Notes under the pieces: model-generated
Told to the model about the DNA's origin: nothing
The model's input: only the letters and a program-made list of their open reading frames with translations
Databases searched by the model: none
Made by a program: the position numbers and the translations under genes
DNA from: an uncultured Lachnospiraceae bacterium
GTDB lineage: Bacteria; Bacillota; Clostridia; Lachnospirales; Lachnospiraceae
Length of the DNA stretch: 64,000 nt
Assembly (NCBI GenBank): GCA_947243855.1
Contig: CAMXIK010000014.1
Location: 31,391-95,390, forward strand
Reading direction: 5' to 3'
In this document: positions 1 through 7,840 of the stretch, one piece after another
Layout of the letters: each line of letters starts with the position of its first letter
Numbering within the stretch: position 1 is the stretch's first letter

Positions 1-1
1 A

Positions 2-1795
2 GAGGATCTGGAACGCTGGATGGACGGATACTACGAGCAGTTGACCACAATGGTCACAGAAAAATCCTCCAAATTCCATAACACGGATTTTCTGGCAGGG
101 GTGGTCATGAAAGCGGATCAGGACATTCACCGTATCATTTCCATATGCCGTGTTTTTTACGATTATAAGGCGGACATTGCCAGTCTTTTGATGAACGAAA
201 ATCATCTGGACTTCTTTGACCTCTATGCAAGCCTTTTATATAGAATCGGTGCAAATGATGCGGATTCCACTACCCTGAGCGCTGCGATCTCCACCATGAT
301 GATCCAGCTTGAAGATCTGCCATCCATTGACCGGGAAATGTATCAGGCAAGAGTCGCTGAATACCGTAAACGACTGGAAAATCTCGGGGAAGGCGGCGAG
401 GGAGAATCGGCCGCCGTGGACGATGTGCCGGATGTAGAAAATTCCATGAACACCATTCTCAACTATGCGGAAGTGGATGCGGAAACTGCCGCCGCTTTCC
501 GTGAGTCGATCGGTAAATTCGCTAAGATGACAGATAAGAACGCTTCCGACGATGCGGCAAGGAAACTGCGTCTTACGATCACCAAGCAGTTCTACGTGAT
601 CTACGAAAAGGCGTTCCTAAAGAGCATGCAGGATTCCTCTTCCGTGCCCAAGGTTGTAAAAATGTTCTTTAACTTTGGCTATGTGGACGAAAAGCTGGCC
701 GGCATGGAAAACGCCGCGTACCTGTACCGGATCGTTGACAAGCTTCCCACCGACCCAAAGCGCAAGGTTTACACTGCCTATGAATGGTTCACCGCTATCT
801 ATCAGGGAAAGAAAGCGCCAAGCCGTAACGAATTTGACTCTGACTTCCCTACCTATCTGCGCGAGCAGAAAACGACAGGCAACATCACCGCAGCGGATGA
901 GGCGCGGATGGTGAATGATCCCAAGGAGCAGGTGCTCTTTGAGATTCGCAACATGTTCCAGTCTGTCAATAAAATTTCCTTTGGCCGTGTGTTAAGCTTC
1001 TGCCCGGTCTTTTCGGAGCATAACGTCTTAAAAGATTTGGAAGCCTCTCTGGTGTCCGTTGATAAAGTGGAAGAAGCCTTCAAAAAGATCCGGGAAATCG
1101 ACTTTAGCGCGTATTACCGCGACGTAACCTACGCTAACCCCGATCTCGGTATTGCCAAAGAATCCATCGGCGTGGAAGTCCTGCCCGACATTATCTTGAT
1201 GCCCAATGTAGGAACACGCGGCATCGCATGGCAGGAAATCGAAGGACGAAAGCGCACCACACCGGCGCGTATGATGGTATCCCTGTTCCAGATGGAAGAT
1301 TTGACAAACATTCTGGTACGTTTGACTGGCGACTTCCGCTGGGAAATGTGCAAACGCGTACAGGGCGCGCGCTGGAACGATATTTCGGAGGCCTCCCTTA
1401 CCAGCGAATACTTCGATTACATCCAGTTCTATCGTAAGAACCGCGAGCTGTCCGCAGACGCCAAGGATAAAATTAAGCTCAGTATGCAAAAAGCCAAAAA
1501 TAGTTATAAAGAGATGTTTATACGTGACTATGAGGCATGGATTCTTTATGAAGGCGTCGGTTCGCCCAGACTGAATAAAGTATCCCGCAATATTATCTTC
1601 ACCTACTGTCCTTTCTCCAAAGCAATTCGGCAGAAACTGCTGATAAACCCGCTTTATAAGGATACTATGGCACGCTATGATATTAAACTGGCACAGAAAC
1701 TGCATCACTACGACAACCTTTTCCAAAAGCTCAAAAACACCGGAACAGCGATTCCGCAGGAGCTTCAAAAGCAGTACGAATATTTAAACATGTAG
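2..1795 (+). CDS. Unrecognised large protein, 5' end outside window
   Basis: The reading frame is open from the first bases of the window (EDLERW precedes the first visible Met at base 20), so the true start lies upstream and only the last 597 residues are seen. The protein is soluble-looking, charged and mostly helical, with no signal peptide or membrane segment. An acidic linker rich in Gly and Glu near residue 125 separates two helical parts. I do not recognise a catalytic motif. Large Lachnospiraceae proteins with an N-terminal cyclic-nucleotide-binding domain can have helical C-terminal regions of this kind, but that is only a guess because the N-terminus is missing. The gene ends before an intrinsic terminator at about 1937-1968. 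The coding call is firm; the function is unknown. Confidence 0.8.
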   Translation, partial: EDLERWMDGYYEQLTTMVTEKSSKFHNTDFLAGVVMKADQDIHRIISICRVFYDYKADIASLLMNENHLDFFDLYASLLYRIGANDADSTTLSAAISTMMIQLEDLPSIDREMYQARVAEYRKRLENLGEGGEGESAAVDDVPDVENSMNTILNYAEVDAETAAAFRESIGKFAKMTDKNASDDAARKLRLTITKQFYVIYEKAFLKSMQDSSSVPKVVKMFFNFGYVDEKLAGMENAAYLYRIVDKLPTDPKRKVYTAYEWFTAIYQGKKAPSRNEFDSDFPTYLREQKTTGNITAADEARMVNDPKEQVLFEIRNMFQSVNKISFGRVLSFCPVFSEHNVLKDLEASLVSVDKVEEAFKKIREIDFSAYYRDVTYANPDLGIAKESIGVEVLPDIILMPNVGTRGIAWQEIEGRKRTTPARMMVSLFQMEDLTNILVRLTGDFRWEMCKRVQGARWNDISEASLTSEYFDYIQFYRKNRELSADAKDKIKLSMQKAKNSYKEMFIRDYEAWILYEGVGSPRLNKVSRNIIFTYCPFSKAIRQKLLINPLYKDTMARYDIKLAQKLHHYDNLFQKLKNTGTAIPQELQKQYEYLNM

Positions 1796-1936
1796 TTTTT
1801 TGGCTAATATAGTGTTATTCTTTTGCAATATATTTATAGACCAATCAGGGGAAATCCATTATATTGAATATAGACTTGATGTTCGGAAGTCAAGTCGGCA
1901 ATAGCAATTCCGAAGAATTCCCCTTTTACACAAGCA

Positions 1937-1968
1937 AGAACCCCGAAGGCCGAACCTCCGGGGTTTTT
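1937..1968 (+). terminator. Intrinsic terminator of the upstream gene
   Basis: A GC-rich stem (AACCCCG-A-AGG pairing with CCT-C-CGGGGTT, one mismatch, loop CCGAA) is followed directly by TTTTT. It lies 140 bases after the stop of the gene on the same strand. Confidence 0.75.
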
Positions 1969-1983
1969 GCTGTGCAAAGCAAA

Positions 1984-2027
1984 GGACGCATGTGGCAATT
2001 TGCCTTTGACATGCGTCCCTCGTTTTT
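1984..2027 (-). terminator. Hairpin between convergent genes, probably bidirectional terminator
   Basis: Perfect 10-bp arms GGACGCATGT (1984-1993) and ACATGCGTCC (2009-2018) enclose an inner GGCAA/TTGCC stem. TTTTT follows on the + side (2023-2027). On the - strand it lies 34 bases after the stop of the MFS transporter and is followed by a weaker TTTGCTTTG tract. Confidence 0.65.
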
Positions 2028-2051
2028 CCTGCCCGATTGCTATCTTTTGAC

Positions 2052-3350
2052 TTACTTGTCCGTCTTCGCCGGCTTCACGAGGAAGAGGCTGATCAGCAGT
2101 GCGATAATATAGAGCACAATCGTGAAATACAGCACGTTCTGATATCCTACTGGATTAATCTGTCCGCCGTGCCCATCATCCATGAAGCTGCCCGTATTGC
2201 TCACAATCAGGGTTGCAATCTGATTTCCGGTAAGACCTGCAAAGGCCCATGCCGAAAGGGTAATGCCATGAATCGCGCTGATGCTTCCCATACCGTAGTG
2301 ATCGGAAAGCAGGGTCGGCACATTGGAAAAACCGCCGCCGTATCCGGCATTTACCATAAATACCAGCGCCAACACCAGAACAATCAGGAGCATATTGCCC
2401 TCGCCGTTCTTGATACCGCCGGTCAGCATAACTGCTGCCGTAAACACAATCGATAACACAAAGATCAGCTTATAAATCGTATTTCTGTCTTTCAGATGAT
2501 CCGCCCACGCAGAGAAGCCGAGACGGCCGCCCGCATTAAAGACCGCGGATATCGTGGAGATCACGCCCACGACTCCTGCAAGACCGATACATTTTACGAT
2601 CATCTTCTCCTGCGAGATTAATGCCAGACCGCAGGTGATATTAATATAGAACATAAGCCAGATGCCAACATAGTTGCTGATAGGACGGGTTTTGATGGTT
2701 GCCATGATTCCCTGTCCCTTCTCCTTTTTCTGCGGCTCATGCCATCCCTCCGGCTTCGCAAGGAGAAGATGTCCCGCAAACATCATCACAAAATAAACCG
2801 CCGCAAGAATATAGAACATCTTGTAAATGCCGCCCTCTCCCAGATTGCCAAGGAGTGCCTGCATGATAGGGCTTGCAATCGCTTTTGCGCCGCCAAAACC
2901 CGCCACGGCAAGTCCCGTCGCCAGTCCCTTCTTGTCTTCAAACCAAAGCATCAGGGTCTTTACCGGAGACAGGTATCCCGTTCCAAGACCGATCCCCATG
3001 ATAAAACCATAGCAGACATAAATACCAACGAGAGATAAAACGCTGCCCGGATGGCTGCCGCCATAATAAATGAAAAATCCAGTGCCCGCCATGCCAAGCG
3101 CAAAGGTAATCGAGGCAATCAGAGATGATTTATGGATATCCTTCTCCACCACATTACCAAGGAAGGCCGCCGACATTCCAAGGAAGAAAATCGCGAAGCT
3201 GAACGCCCACTCTGTCGCCGCCTTGGAAAATCCTATGTAGTCAGCGATCTCCTGACTGAAAATAGACCAGCAGTACACAGTACCAATACTGAAGTGCAGG
3301 AGCAATGCCGGGATCGCGGCACGCACCCATTTGTTTTGACAGTTTTTCAT
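2052..3350 (-). CDS. OFA-family MFS transporter (oxalate/formate antiporter-like)
   Basis: The 432-residue protein has about 12 hydrophobic segments and the typical OFA opening, with a VYCWSIF stretch in the first membrane helix and a Gly-rich IGLGTGYLSPV motif in the N-terminal half. Members of this family exchange small organic acids such as oxalate/formate, lactate or pyruvate across the cytoplasmic membrane. The substrate cannot be read from the sequence. It is transcribed alone: the amylase gene upstream ends 147 bases away and a convergent terminator hairpin follows its stop. The ribosome binding site (AGGATAACAGG) is weak and no clear promoter was found. The family call is good. Confidence 0.85.
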   Translation of the reverse strand: MKNCQNKWVRAAIPALLLHFSIGTVYCWSIFSQEIADYIGFSKAATEWAFSFAIFFLGMSAAFLGNVVEKDIHKSSLIASITFALGMAGTGFFIYYGGSHPGSVLSLVGIYVCYGFIMGIGLGTGYLSPVKTLMLWFEDKKGLATGLAVAGFGGAKAIASPIMQALLGNLGEGGIYKMFYILAAVYFVMMFAGHLLLAKPEGWHEPQKKEKGQGIMATIKTRPISNYVGIWLMFYINITCGLALISQEKMIVKCIGLAGVVGVISTISAVFNAGGRLGFSAWADHLKDRNTIYKLIFVLSIVFTAAVMLTGGIKNGEGNMLLIVLVLALVFMVNAGYGGGFSNVPTLLSDHYGMGSISAIHGITLSAWAFAGLTGNQIATLIVSNTGSFMDDGHGGQINPVGYQNVLYFTIVLYIIALLISLFLVKPAKTDK

Positions 3351-3496
3351 AGCTTTACCTGTTATCCTTTCGTTTATATTGAGTCAGATACCCCGTCTTT
3401 CCTAACAGGAACCTAACCCTCTCACAAAAAACTGCGTGTGACCTCTCTTATTTTAAAACAAATGAATCGGAAATTCAAGCCACATTCCTATCCTGT

Positions 3497-5281
3497 TTAC
3501 TTTAACACGAGCACAGAAAAACCGGGCATCACTGCCTTCCCGTTCTCAAAACCAATCCTTTCTTCACCAGTAACAAGCGTACCCCGGATCTCCGTGTCTG
3601 CGCCGATGTTTTTCCCGTTTAACGTAATCCCGGTCAGATCCAGTTCTTCCGTTTCCGCCCCCGTCACAAAAATAAGCAGAAGCTCCGAATCCCCGTAAGT
3701 CTTTTTGATGGCGCAGACGCTCTCCTTCGTGTCCTCCGCCAAAAAATCCCCTACAAGGACATATTCCGCCTTCCCTCTTGCGATCTCTGGATTCTGGTTA
3801 CGGATTTTTATGACTTTCTTATAATAGTGATAGACCGAAGTGTCGTCCTTCTCCTGCTCCTCGAAACTCTCAAACTTCATCTTCACGTCTTCCATATCCG
3901 CCGGGCCGTCGCACATGCCCTCCGCGTCGGGGTTCATGCTCCAATACATAGGGGCACGCTTATTCTCATCCTTCCCGGAACCCTTCATGCCCAGCTCCTC
4001 CCCATAATACACAAAGGCCGACCCGCCCATAAACAGGTTCATGGCTCCCGCCATCTTCGTCTGGGCGGCGGAATTGTCCCCCGCATAATAACCTGCGCTT
4101 CTGCCCATATCATGGTTTGTATAAAAAGGCGCGTCGATATAGTCCGCGTTGTATGTCCCGAAGGTTTCATCTAAAGAAGCGATTGCCGCGCCGTATTTGG
4201 CAGCCGAAGAACCGTTTAACACTTTGGAAATAATGCCGTCCTTGTCCGCAAAGGCAAAGTCAAAAATACTGTCGATGCCGCTCCCATAATACTGCGCATA
4301 ATCCGCCATATCGAGCCAAGCCTCTCCCACCAGATAGGCATCCTCCTTCTGGGATTTGACCGTATCGGTCAGCCATGCAAGGAAGTCAATGTTCGCCTGC
4401 GGCGCACCGGAATAATATTCTTTCACCGCATCCAGCCGAAAACCGCCCACGCCCATGTCCAGCCAATATTCCGTAATGTTTGCGATTTCCTCCCTGAGCG
4501 CTTCACAATCTAAATTCAGATCCGGCATTTCCGACCAGAACTGGGCCTCATAATACCAGTCCGTCCCTTCCACCTGATAATAGCCGCCGCCCTGCTCTTT
4601 GGAAAAATGATAATACTCAAAATAAGGGCATTGCGCCGCATCCGGCTCTGCGCCGTCCAGTCCCCGCAAATATTCGCAGGCCTCCACAAACCATGGATTC
4701 TGGGAAGAACTATGGTTTAACACCAGATCCATAATGACCTTAACGCCCCGTCTGTCGCATTCGGCAAGCAGCGTCTGAAAATCCTCCAGCGTGCCGTATT
4801 CCTCATCAATGGCATAATAATCCGTCACATCATACTTATGATACGTCGGGGAAGGATGCACCGGCATCAGCCAGATCCCGCTGCATCCAAGATCCGTGTC
4901 CGTAGCGTCATTTCCGTCGTTGATATAGTCAAGCTTAGAAATCAATCCCTGCAGATCGCCCACACCGTCGCCGTCGCTGTCACAGAAAGAATAGACGAAC
5001 ACCTCATAGTAGGTGCGGTAATTGTCGTCGATCATTTGCAGCGGAAGGCTCTCCCATGGCTCCCTTGCAGGCGTTCTAGCCTCCGACTCCCCCGCTGCCG
5101 TTTCTGTCTGCTCCGACGCCGGCCCGCTCCCCGCTGCCGTTTCTGTCTGCTCCGACGCCGCTCCGCTCCCCGCTGCGGATTCCAGTCCTTCCGCCGCACC
5201 GTCGGCCTTGCCGCCGCAGCCGCCAAGCAGCAAAGCCGCCGCCAGAGTCCCTGCTATAAGTCTTATATATTTGCTCCGCAT
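3497..5281 (-). CDS. Secreted lipoprotein alpha-amylase, GH13
   Basis: The protein has 594 residues. A signal peptide ends in the lipobox LLGGC (Cys22), so it is probably anchored on the outer face of the membrane. A short Ala/Gly/Glu/Thr linker with two near-identical SEQTETAAGSG-type repeats (about 40-65) leads into a GH13 barrel. A calcium-type loop DSDGDGVGD lies at 101-109. The four GH13 regions are present: DLVLNH (185-190), GFRLDA with nucleophile Asp284, GEAW with acid/base Glu320, and TNHD with Asp391. It should hydrolyse alpha-1,4-glucans or maltodextrins outside the cell. It follows the ABC permease genes but a terminator (5321-5360) and a separate promoter-like region lie between them. 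The start is supported by GGGGAG seven bases upstream. Confidence 0.93.
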   Translation of the reverse strand: MRSKYIRLIAGTLAAALLLGGCGGKADGAAEGLESAAGSGAASEQTETAAGSGPASEQTETAAGESEARTPAREPWESLPLQMIDDNYRTYYEVFVYSFCDSDGDGVGDLQGLISKLDYINDGNDATDTDLGCSGIWLMPVHPSPTYHKYDVTDYYAIDEEYGTLEDFQTLLAECDRRGVKVIMDLVLNHSSSQNPWFVEACEYLRGLDGAEPDAAQCPYFEYYHFSKEQGGGYYQVEGTDWYYEAQFWSEMPDLNLDCEALREEIANITEYWLDMGVGGFRLDAVKEYYSGAPQANIDFLAWLTDTVKSQKEDAYLVGEAWLDMADYAQYYGSGIDSIFDFAFADKDGIISKVLNGSSAAKYGAAIASLDETFGTYNADYIDAPFYTNHDMGRSAGYYAGDNSAAQTKMAGAMNLFMGGSAFVYYGEELGMKGSGKDENKRAPMYWSMNPDAEGMCDGPADMEDVKMKFESFEEQEKDDTSVYHYYKKVIKIRNQNPEIARGKAEYVLVGDFLAEDTKESVCAIKKTYGDSELLLIFVTGAETEELDLTGITLNGKNIGADTEIRGTLVTGEERIGFENGKAVMPGFSVLVLK

Positions 5282-5302
5282 CTTACTTCTCCCCGTTTTT
5301 CA

Positions 5303-5332
5303 TTTTATGTAAACTAGTTTTGCAAAAACAAA
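5303..5332 (-). promoter_or_regulatory. Possible amylase promoter with AAACTAGTTT palindrome
   Basis: Reading on the - strand, TTGTTT, an 18-base spacer and TAAAAT precede the amylase start by about 20 bases. A 10-bp palindrome AAACTAGTTT (5311-5320) lies inside the spacer, where a repressor could block polymerase. The -35 and leader are poor and short, so this is tentative. Confidence 0.35.
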
Positions 5333-5360
5333 CAAGCTGCACTATAAAAGTACAGCTTGT
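5321..5360 (-). terminator. Terminator between permease G and amylase
   Basis: Arms ACAAGCTGCAC (5332-5342) and GTACAGCTTGT (5350-5360) form an 11-bp stem. On the - strand the stem is followed by TTGTTTTTG. It should end or reduce transcription coming from the ABC transporter operon. Confidence 0.7.
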
Positions 5361-5375
5361 TTTGCTCCCATTACT

Positions 5376-6218
5376 TTATCCTTTCACCGAACCTCCGGTA
5401 ATACCCTCCACATAGAACTTCTGCATAATCAGGAACAAAATCGAGATCGGTATAGAGATGATCACGCCGCCCGCGCAGAACACGGAGAAATATTTGTTAA
5501 TCATGGACTTATTGAGCATGTTAAACAGCCCAATCGCCACAGTCCAGTCTGTCGCAATACCGGAATTTAACATCAGCTTTGCGAACACGAAATCGCCCCA
5601 CGGCACCAAAAACGAACTGATGACCGTATATACGATAATCGGCTTGGAAAGCGGAAGGATGATCTTGAAGAAAATTTTTGCCTCGGAAGCTCCCTCCAGT
5701 CTTGCCGCCTCGCTTAAGGAAACCGAAATCGTATCCATAAATCCTTTACAGATCAAGAATCCAAGACCAGCGCCCGCAGAGTACACAATGATCATTCCCA
5801 AATGGCTGTTCGTCAGATTAAACGTCTTTAAAATAAAGTAAATCGCAATCATAGAAAGCACGCCGGGAAACATATTCAAGATAATGCTAAAACTCATCAA
5901 CTGCTTTCTGCCCGGAAAACGCAGCTTACTCATCGTATAACTCACCATCAGCACCAAAATGGTGGAGATCAGGCAGGTAAAAATCGCGATCACAAGAGTA
6001 TTCAAGAACCACCTGTTATACTGCACGATCGAATCTGAGCGGAAGAAAAGCTGCATATAATTGTCGAGCGTCCATGTCTCCGGGAAGAAATGGGCGGTAT
6101 TGATTCCCTTGTAGCCGCTGAACGAAGTGACAAAAAGCCAGAGAATCGGTATCAGCCAGACAACCGCAAGGAGAAGCAAAACCAAATGTCTTATAATAGA
6201 ATTCACCGTCTTTTTCAT
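5376..6218 (-). CDS. Carbohydrate ABC transporter permease, MalG/GanQ-like
   Basis: The 280-residue protein has six predicted membrane helices and the cytoplasmic EAA loop (EAARLEGASEAKIFFKI) that docks the ATPase. It pairs with the larger permease encoded immediately upstream, whose stop codon TAA shares one base with this ATG. Together with the binding protein it forms a CUT1-type importer for oligosaccharides. No ATPase gene is present in the window, so a shared MsmX/UgpC-type ATPase encoded elsewhere is likely. The neighbouring amylase suggests maltodextrins; the nearby GH53 genes make galacto-oligosaccharides an alternative. Confidence 0.93.
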   Translation of the reverse strand: MKKTVNSIIRHLVLLLLAVVWLIPILWLFVTSFSGYKGINTAHFFPETWTLDNYMQLFFRSDSIVQYNRWFLNTLVIAIFTCLISTILVLMVSYTMSKLRFPGRKQLMSFSIILNMFPGVLSMIAIYFILKTFNLTNSHLGMIIVYSAGAGLGFLICKGFMDTISVSLSEAARLEGASEAKIFFKIILPLSKPIIVYTVISSFLVPWGDFVFAKLMLNSGIATDWTVAIGLFNMLNKSMINKYFSVFCAGGVIISIPISILFLIMQKFYVEGITGGSVKG

Positions 6219-7645
6219 TATTGAAATTCCTCCTCCTTATCTCCTTTTATTGTCCTTGTAAAGGTAATCAAGGTAAATGCCGCACATATGATAAATACGA
6301 TAATACCGATCACAGACGCCATCTTATAGTTGTAATACTCGTTCGTCAGCCTGAACAGCCACGTAACAAGCAGGTCCACTTCCTTCGCGTTGGAATTGGC
6401 AAGAAGCTGATCGCTTGTGACGAACACATCCTGCGTCAACAGATAGATGACATTAAAGTTATTAATATTCTTGACAAAATCCGTAATCAGACTCGGCCCT
6501 GTCACAAAGAGCATATAGGGCATCGTAATTTTTGCAAAAATTTGTAACGGATTGGCGCCATCGATTCTTGCGCTCTCGATCTGGTCCTCCGGAATATTCA
6601 TCAGGACACCCGTTGCAATCAGCATCTGGTATGGCACGCCGACCCAGATATTAATAATCACGATCATCACCTTCGCCCAGCCCGGATTGGTCAAAAACGG
6701 AATGTAACTCAGGTTGGAGGGGACAAGCCCCACGTTTTTCAGAAAATCCGTCAAACCGATGTTTGTACAGAAGGTATTGACAATACCGCTGTCTGCAAAA
6801 AAGTTACGCACCAAAAGCAGGGTGACAAACTGCGGCACGGCAATGGCAATGATAAAAAGCGTTCTCCACATCTTCGGCATCTTTGTTTGCTTGTTGTTGA
6901 TAAATTTCGCAAGCAGGATTCCAAAGATATAAGTAGTAAAGGTGGCAAGTACCGCCCACACCAGCGTCCATATCAATACTTTCCGGAAAGAATACCCGAA
7001 CGTCACCGTCACGGAATTGGAAAATAGATTCTTAAAGTTCGACCATCCCACCCATGTAAACAATGAGCTTGGCGGCATGTGCTGCTGATCATAGTTGGTA
7101 AACGCTACCGCAACCAACACCAGAATCGGCAGAATGTTCATCAGAATAATGCCGATTGCAGGCAGGGTCAGCAAGGTAATATGAAATTTTTCGTTGAACA
7201 GCGCCAGCACATCCTCTTTAAAGGTATTGATATGCTCCCCGTTCTCGCTTTTCTGCTGCAAACGATAGACCGCTTTTATATTTGCGGCCCAGAATATAAG
7301 AAAGACCACAATCAGAAACAATGCAATAATGGAATTTAATAAGATCAAGAAAGAATTATCATAATCGTTGATCGTGCTGGTCATCGTCAGCGGATCAAAC
7401 ACCTGCTCAAACTGCACTGTACCGAGTGTTCCAAATTTTGCAAGATTAGGCGCCGCGTAGCCGATACATAACACGGCAAACAGCGCTTCCACCAGAAACA
7501 TGATGATACCGTTAATAATCTGGTTTCTGGCAATGTAACCCGCACCCATCAGAACAGCCGAAACCTTAACCCAAACATCCCCCTTGACAAAGGCAATTCC
7601 AATATTCTTAAAATAATTTCCTATCCCATTTAATGCCTTCTTCAT
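6218..7645 (-). CDS. Carbohydrate ABC transporter permease, MalF/GanP-like (long form)
   Basis: At 475 residues this is longer than the usual 290-310 for CUT1 F-type permeases. Like E. coli MalF and Bacillus GanP, it has two extra N-terminal membrane helices and an enlarged periplasmic-side loop before the core. The EAA loop is seen as ESARIDGANPLQIFAKI. It forms a heterodimer with the MalG-like protein encoded next. The start has a good GAGAGGAG site. The gene is separated from the binding-protein gene by about 190 bases filled with repeated stem-loops (7699-7840) that probably reduce or stabilise parts of the transcript. Confidence 0.92.
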   Translation of the reverse strand: MKKALNGIGNYFKNIGIAFVKGDVWVKVSAVLMGAGYIARNQIINGIIMFLVEALFAVLCIGYAAPNLAKFGTLGTVQFEQVFDPLTMTSTINDYDNSFLILLNSIIALFLIVVFLIFWAANIKAVYRLQQKSENGEHINTFKEDVLALFNEKFHITLLTLPAIGIILMNILPILVLVAVAFTNYDQQHMPPSSLFTWVGWSNFKNLFSNSVTVTFGYSFRKVLIWTLVWAVLATFTTYIFGILLAKFINNKQTKMPKMWRTLFIIAIAVPQFVTLLLVRNFFADSGIVNTFCTNIGLTDFLKNVGLVPSNLSYIPFLTNPGWAKVMIVIINIWVGVPYQMLIATGVLMNIPEDQIESARIDGANPLQIFAKITMPYMLFVTGPSLITDFVKNINNFNVIYLLTQDVFVTSDQLLANSNAKEVDLLVTWLFRLTNEYYNYKMASVIGIIVFIICAAFTLITFTRTIKGDKEEEFQ

Positions 7646-7698
7646 ACGAAACTCCTCTCGAAACTTCTCTCAGAAGCAAATGATACATGATTCAAGAA

Positions 7699-7724
7699 GA
7701 GGGCGGGTGCACTCACCCACCCTC
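7699..7724 (-). repeat. Stem-loop ahead of permease genes
   Basis: GAGGGCGGGTG pairs with CACCCACCCTC (one mismatch, loop CACT or shorter). On the - strand there is no long T tract after it (TTCTTG), so it looks more like an mRNA-stabilising or partial attenuator stem than a full terminator. On the + strand it is followed by CTTTTTT. Confidence 0.55.
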
Positions 7725-7742
7725 CTTTTTTACAAATATATG

Positions 7743-7840
7743 CCGAGTCCGCGAAGCGGATCTCGCGGAGTTAAATCTTCCACTCCTCATACCGAGTTCG
7801 CGCAGCGGATCTCGTGGAGTTAAATCGAAGATTTTACTCC
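7743..7840 (-). repeat. Duplicated 35-bp hairpin repeat after the binding-protein gene
   Basis: Two 35-bp copies (7743-7777 and 7792-7826, 49 bases apart) differ at three positions only. Each can fold through GAGT-CGC/GCGGATCTC, and one C/T difference keeps pairing (C:G in one, T:G in the other). The second copy also pairs GGAGTTAAATC (7816-7826) with GATTTTACTCC (7830-7840), a hairpin that begins in the stop codon of the binding-protein gene. Such structures between a binding-protein gene and its permease genes usually protect the upstream mRNA and give more binding protein than permease. Confidence 0.6.

Noticed and set aside
1028..1768. A 246-codon open frame on the - strand opposite the first gene
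   Set aside because: It mirrors the coding frame of the first gene, has no ribosome binding site and no family likeness. The + strand frame is longer and continuous from outside the window.
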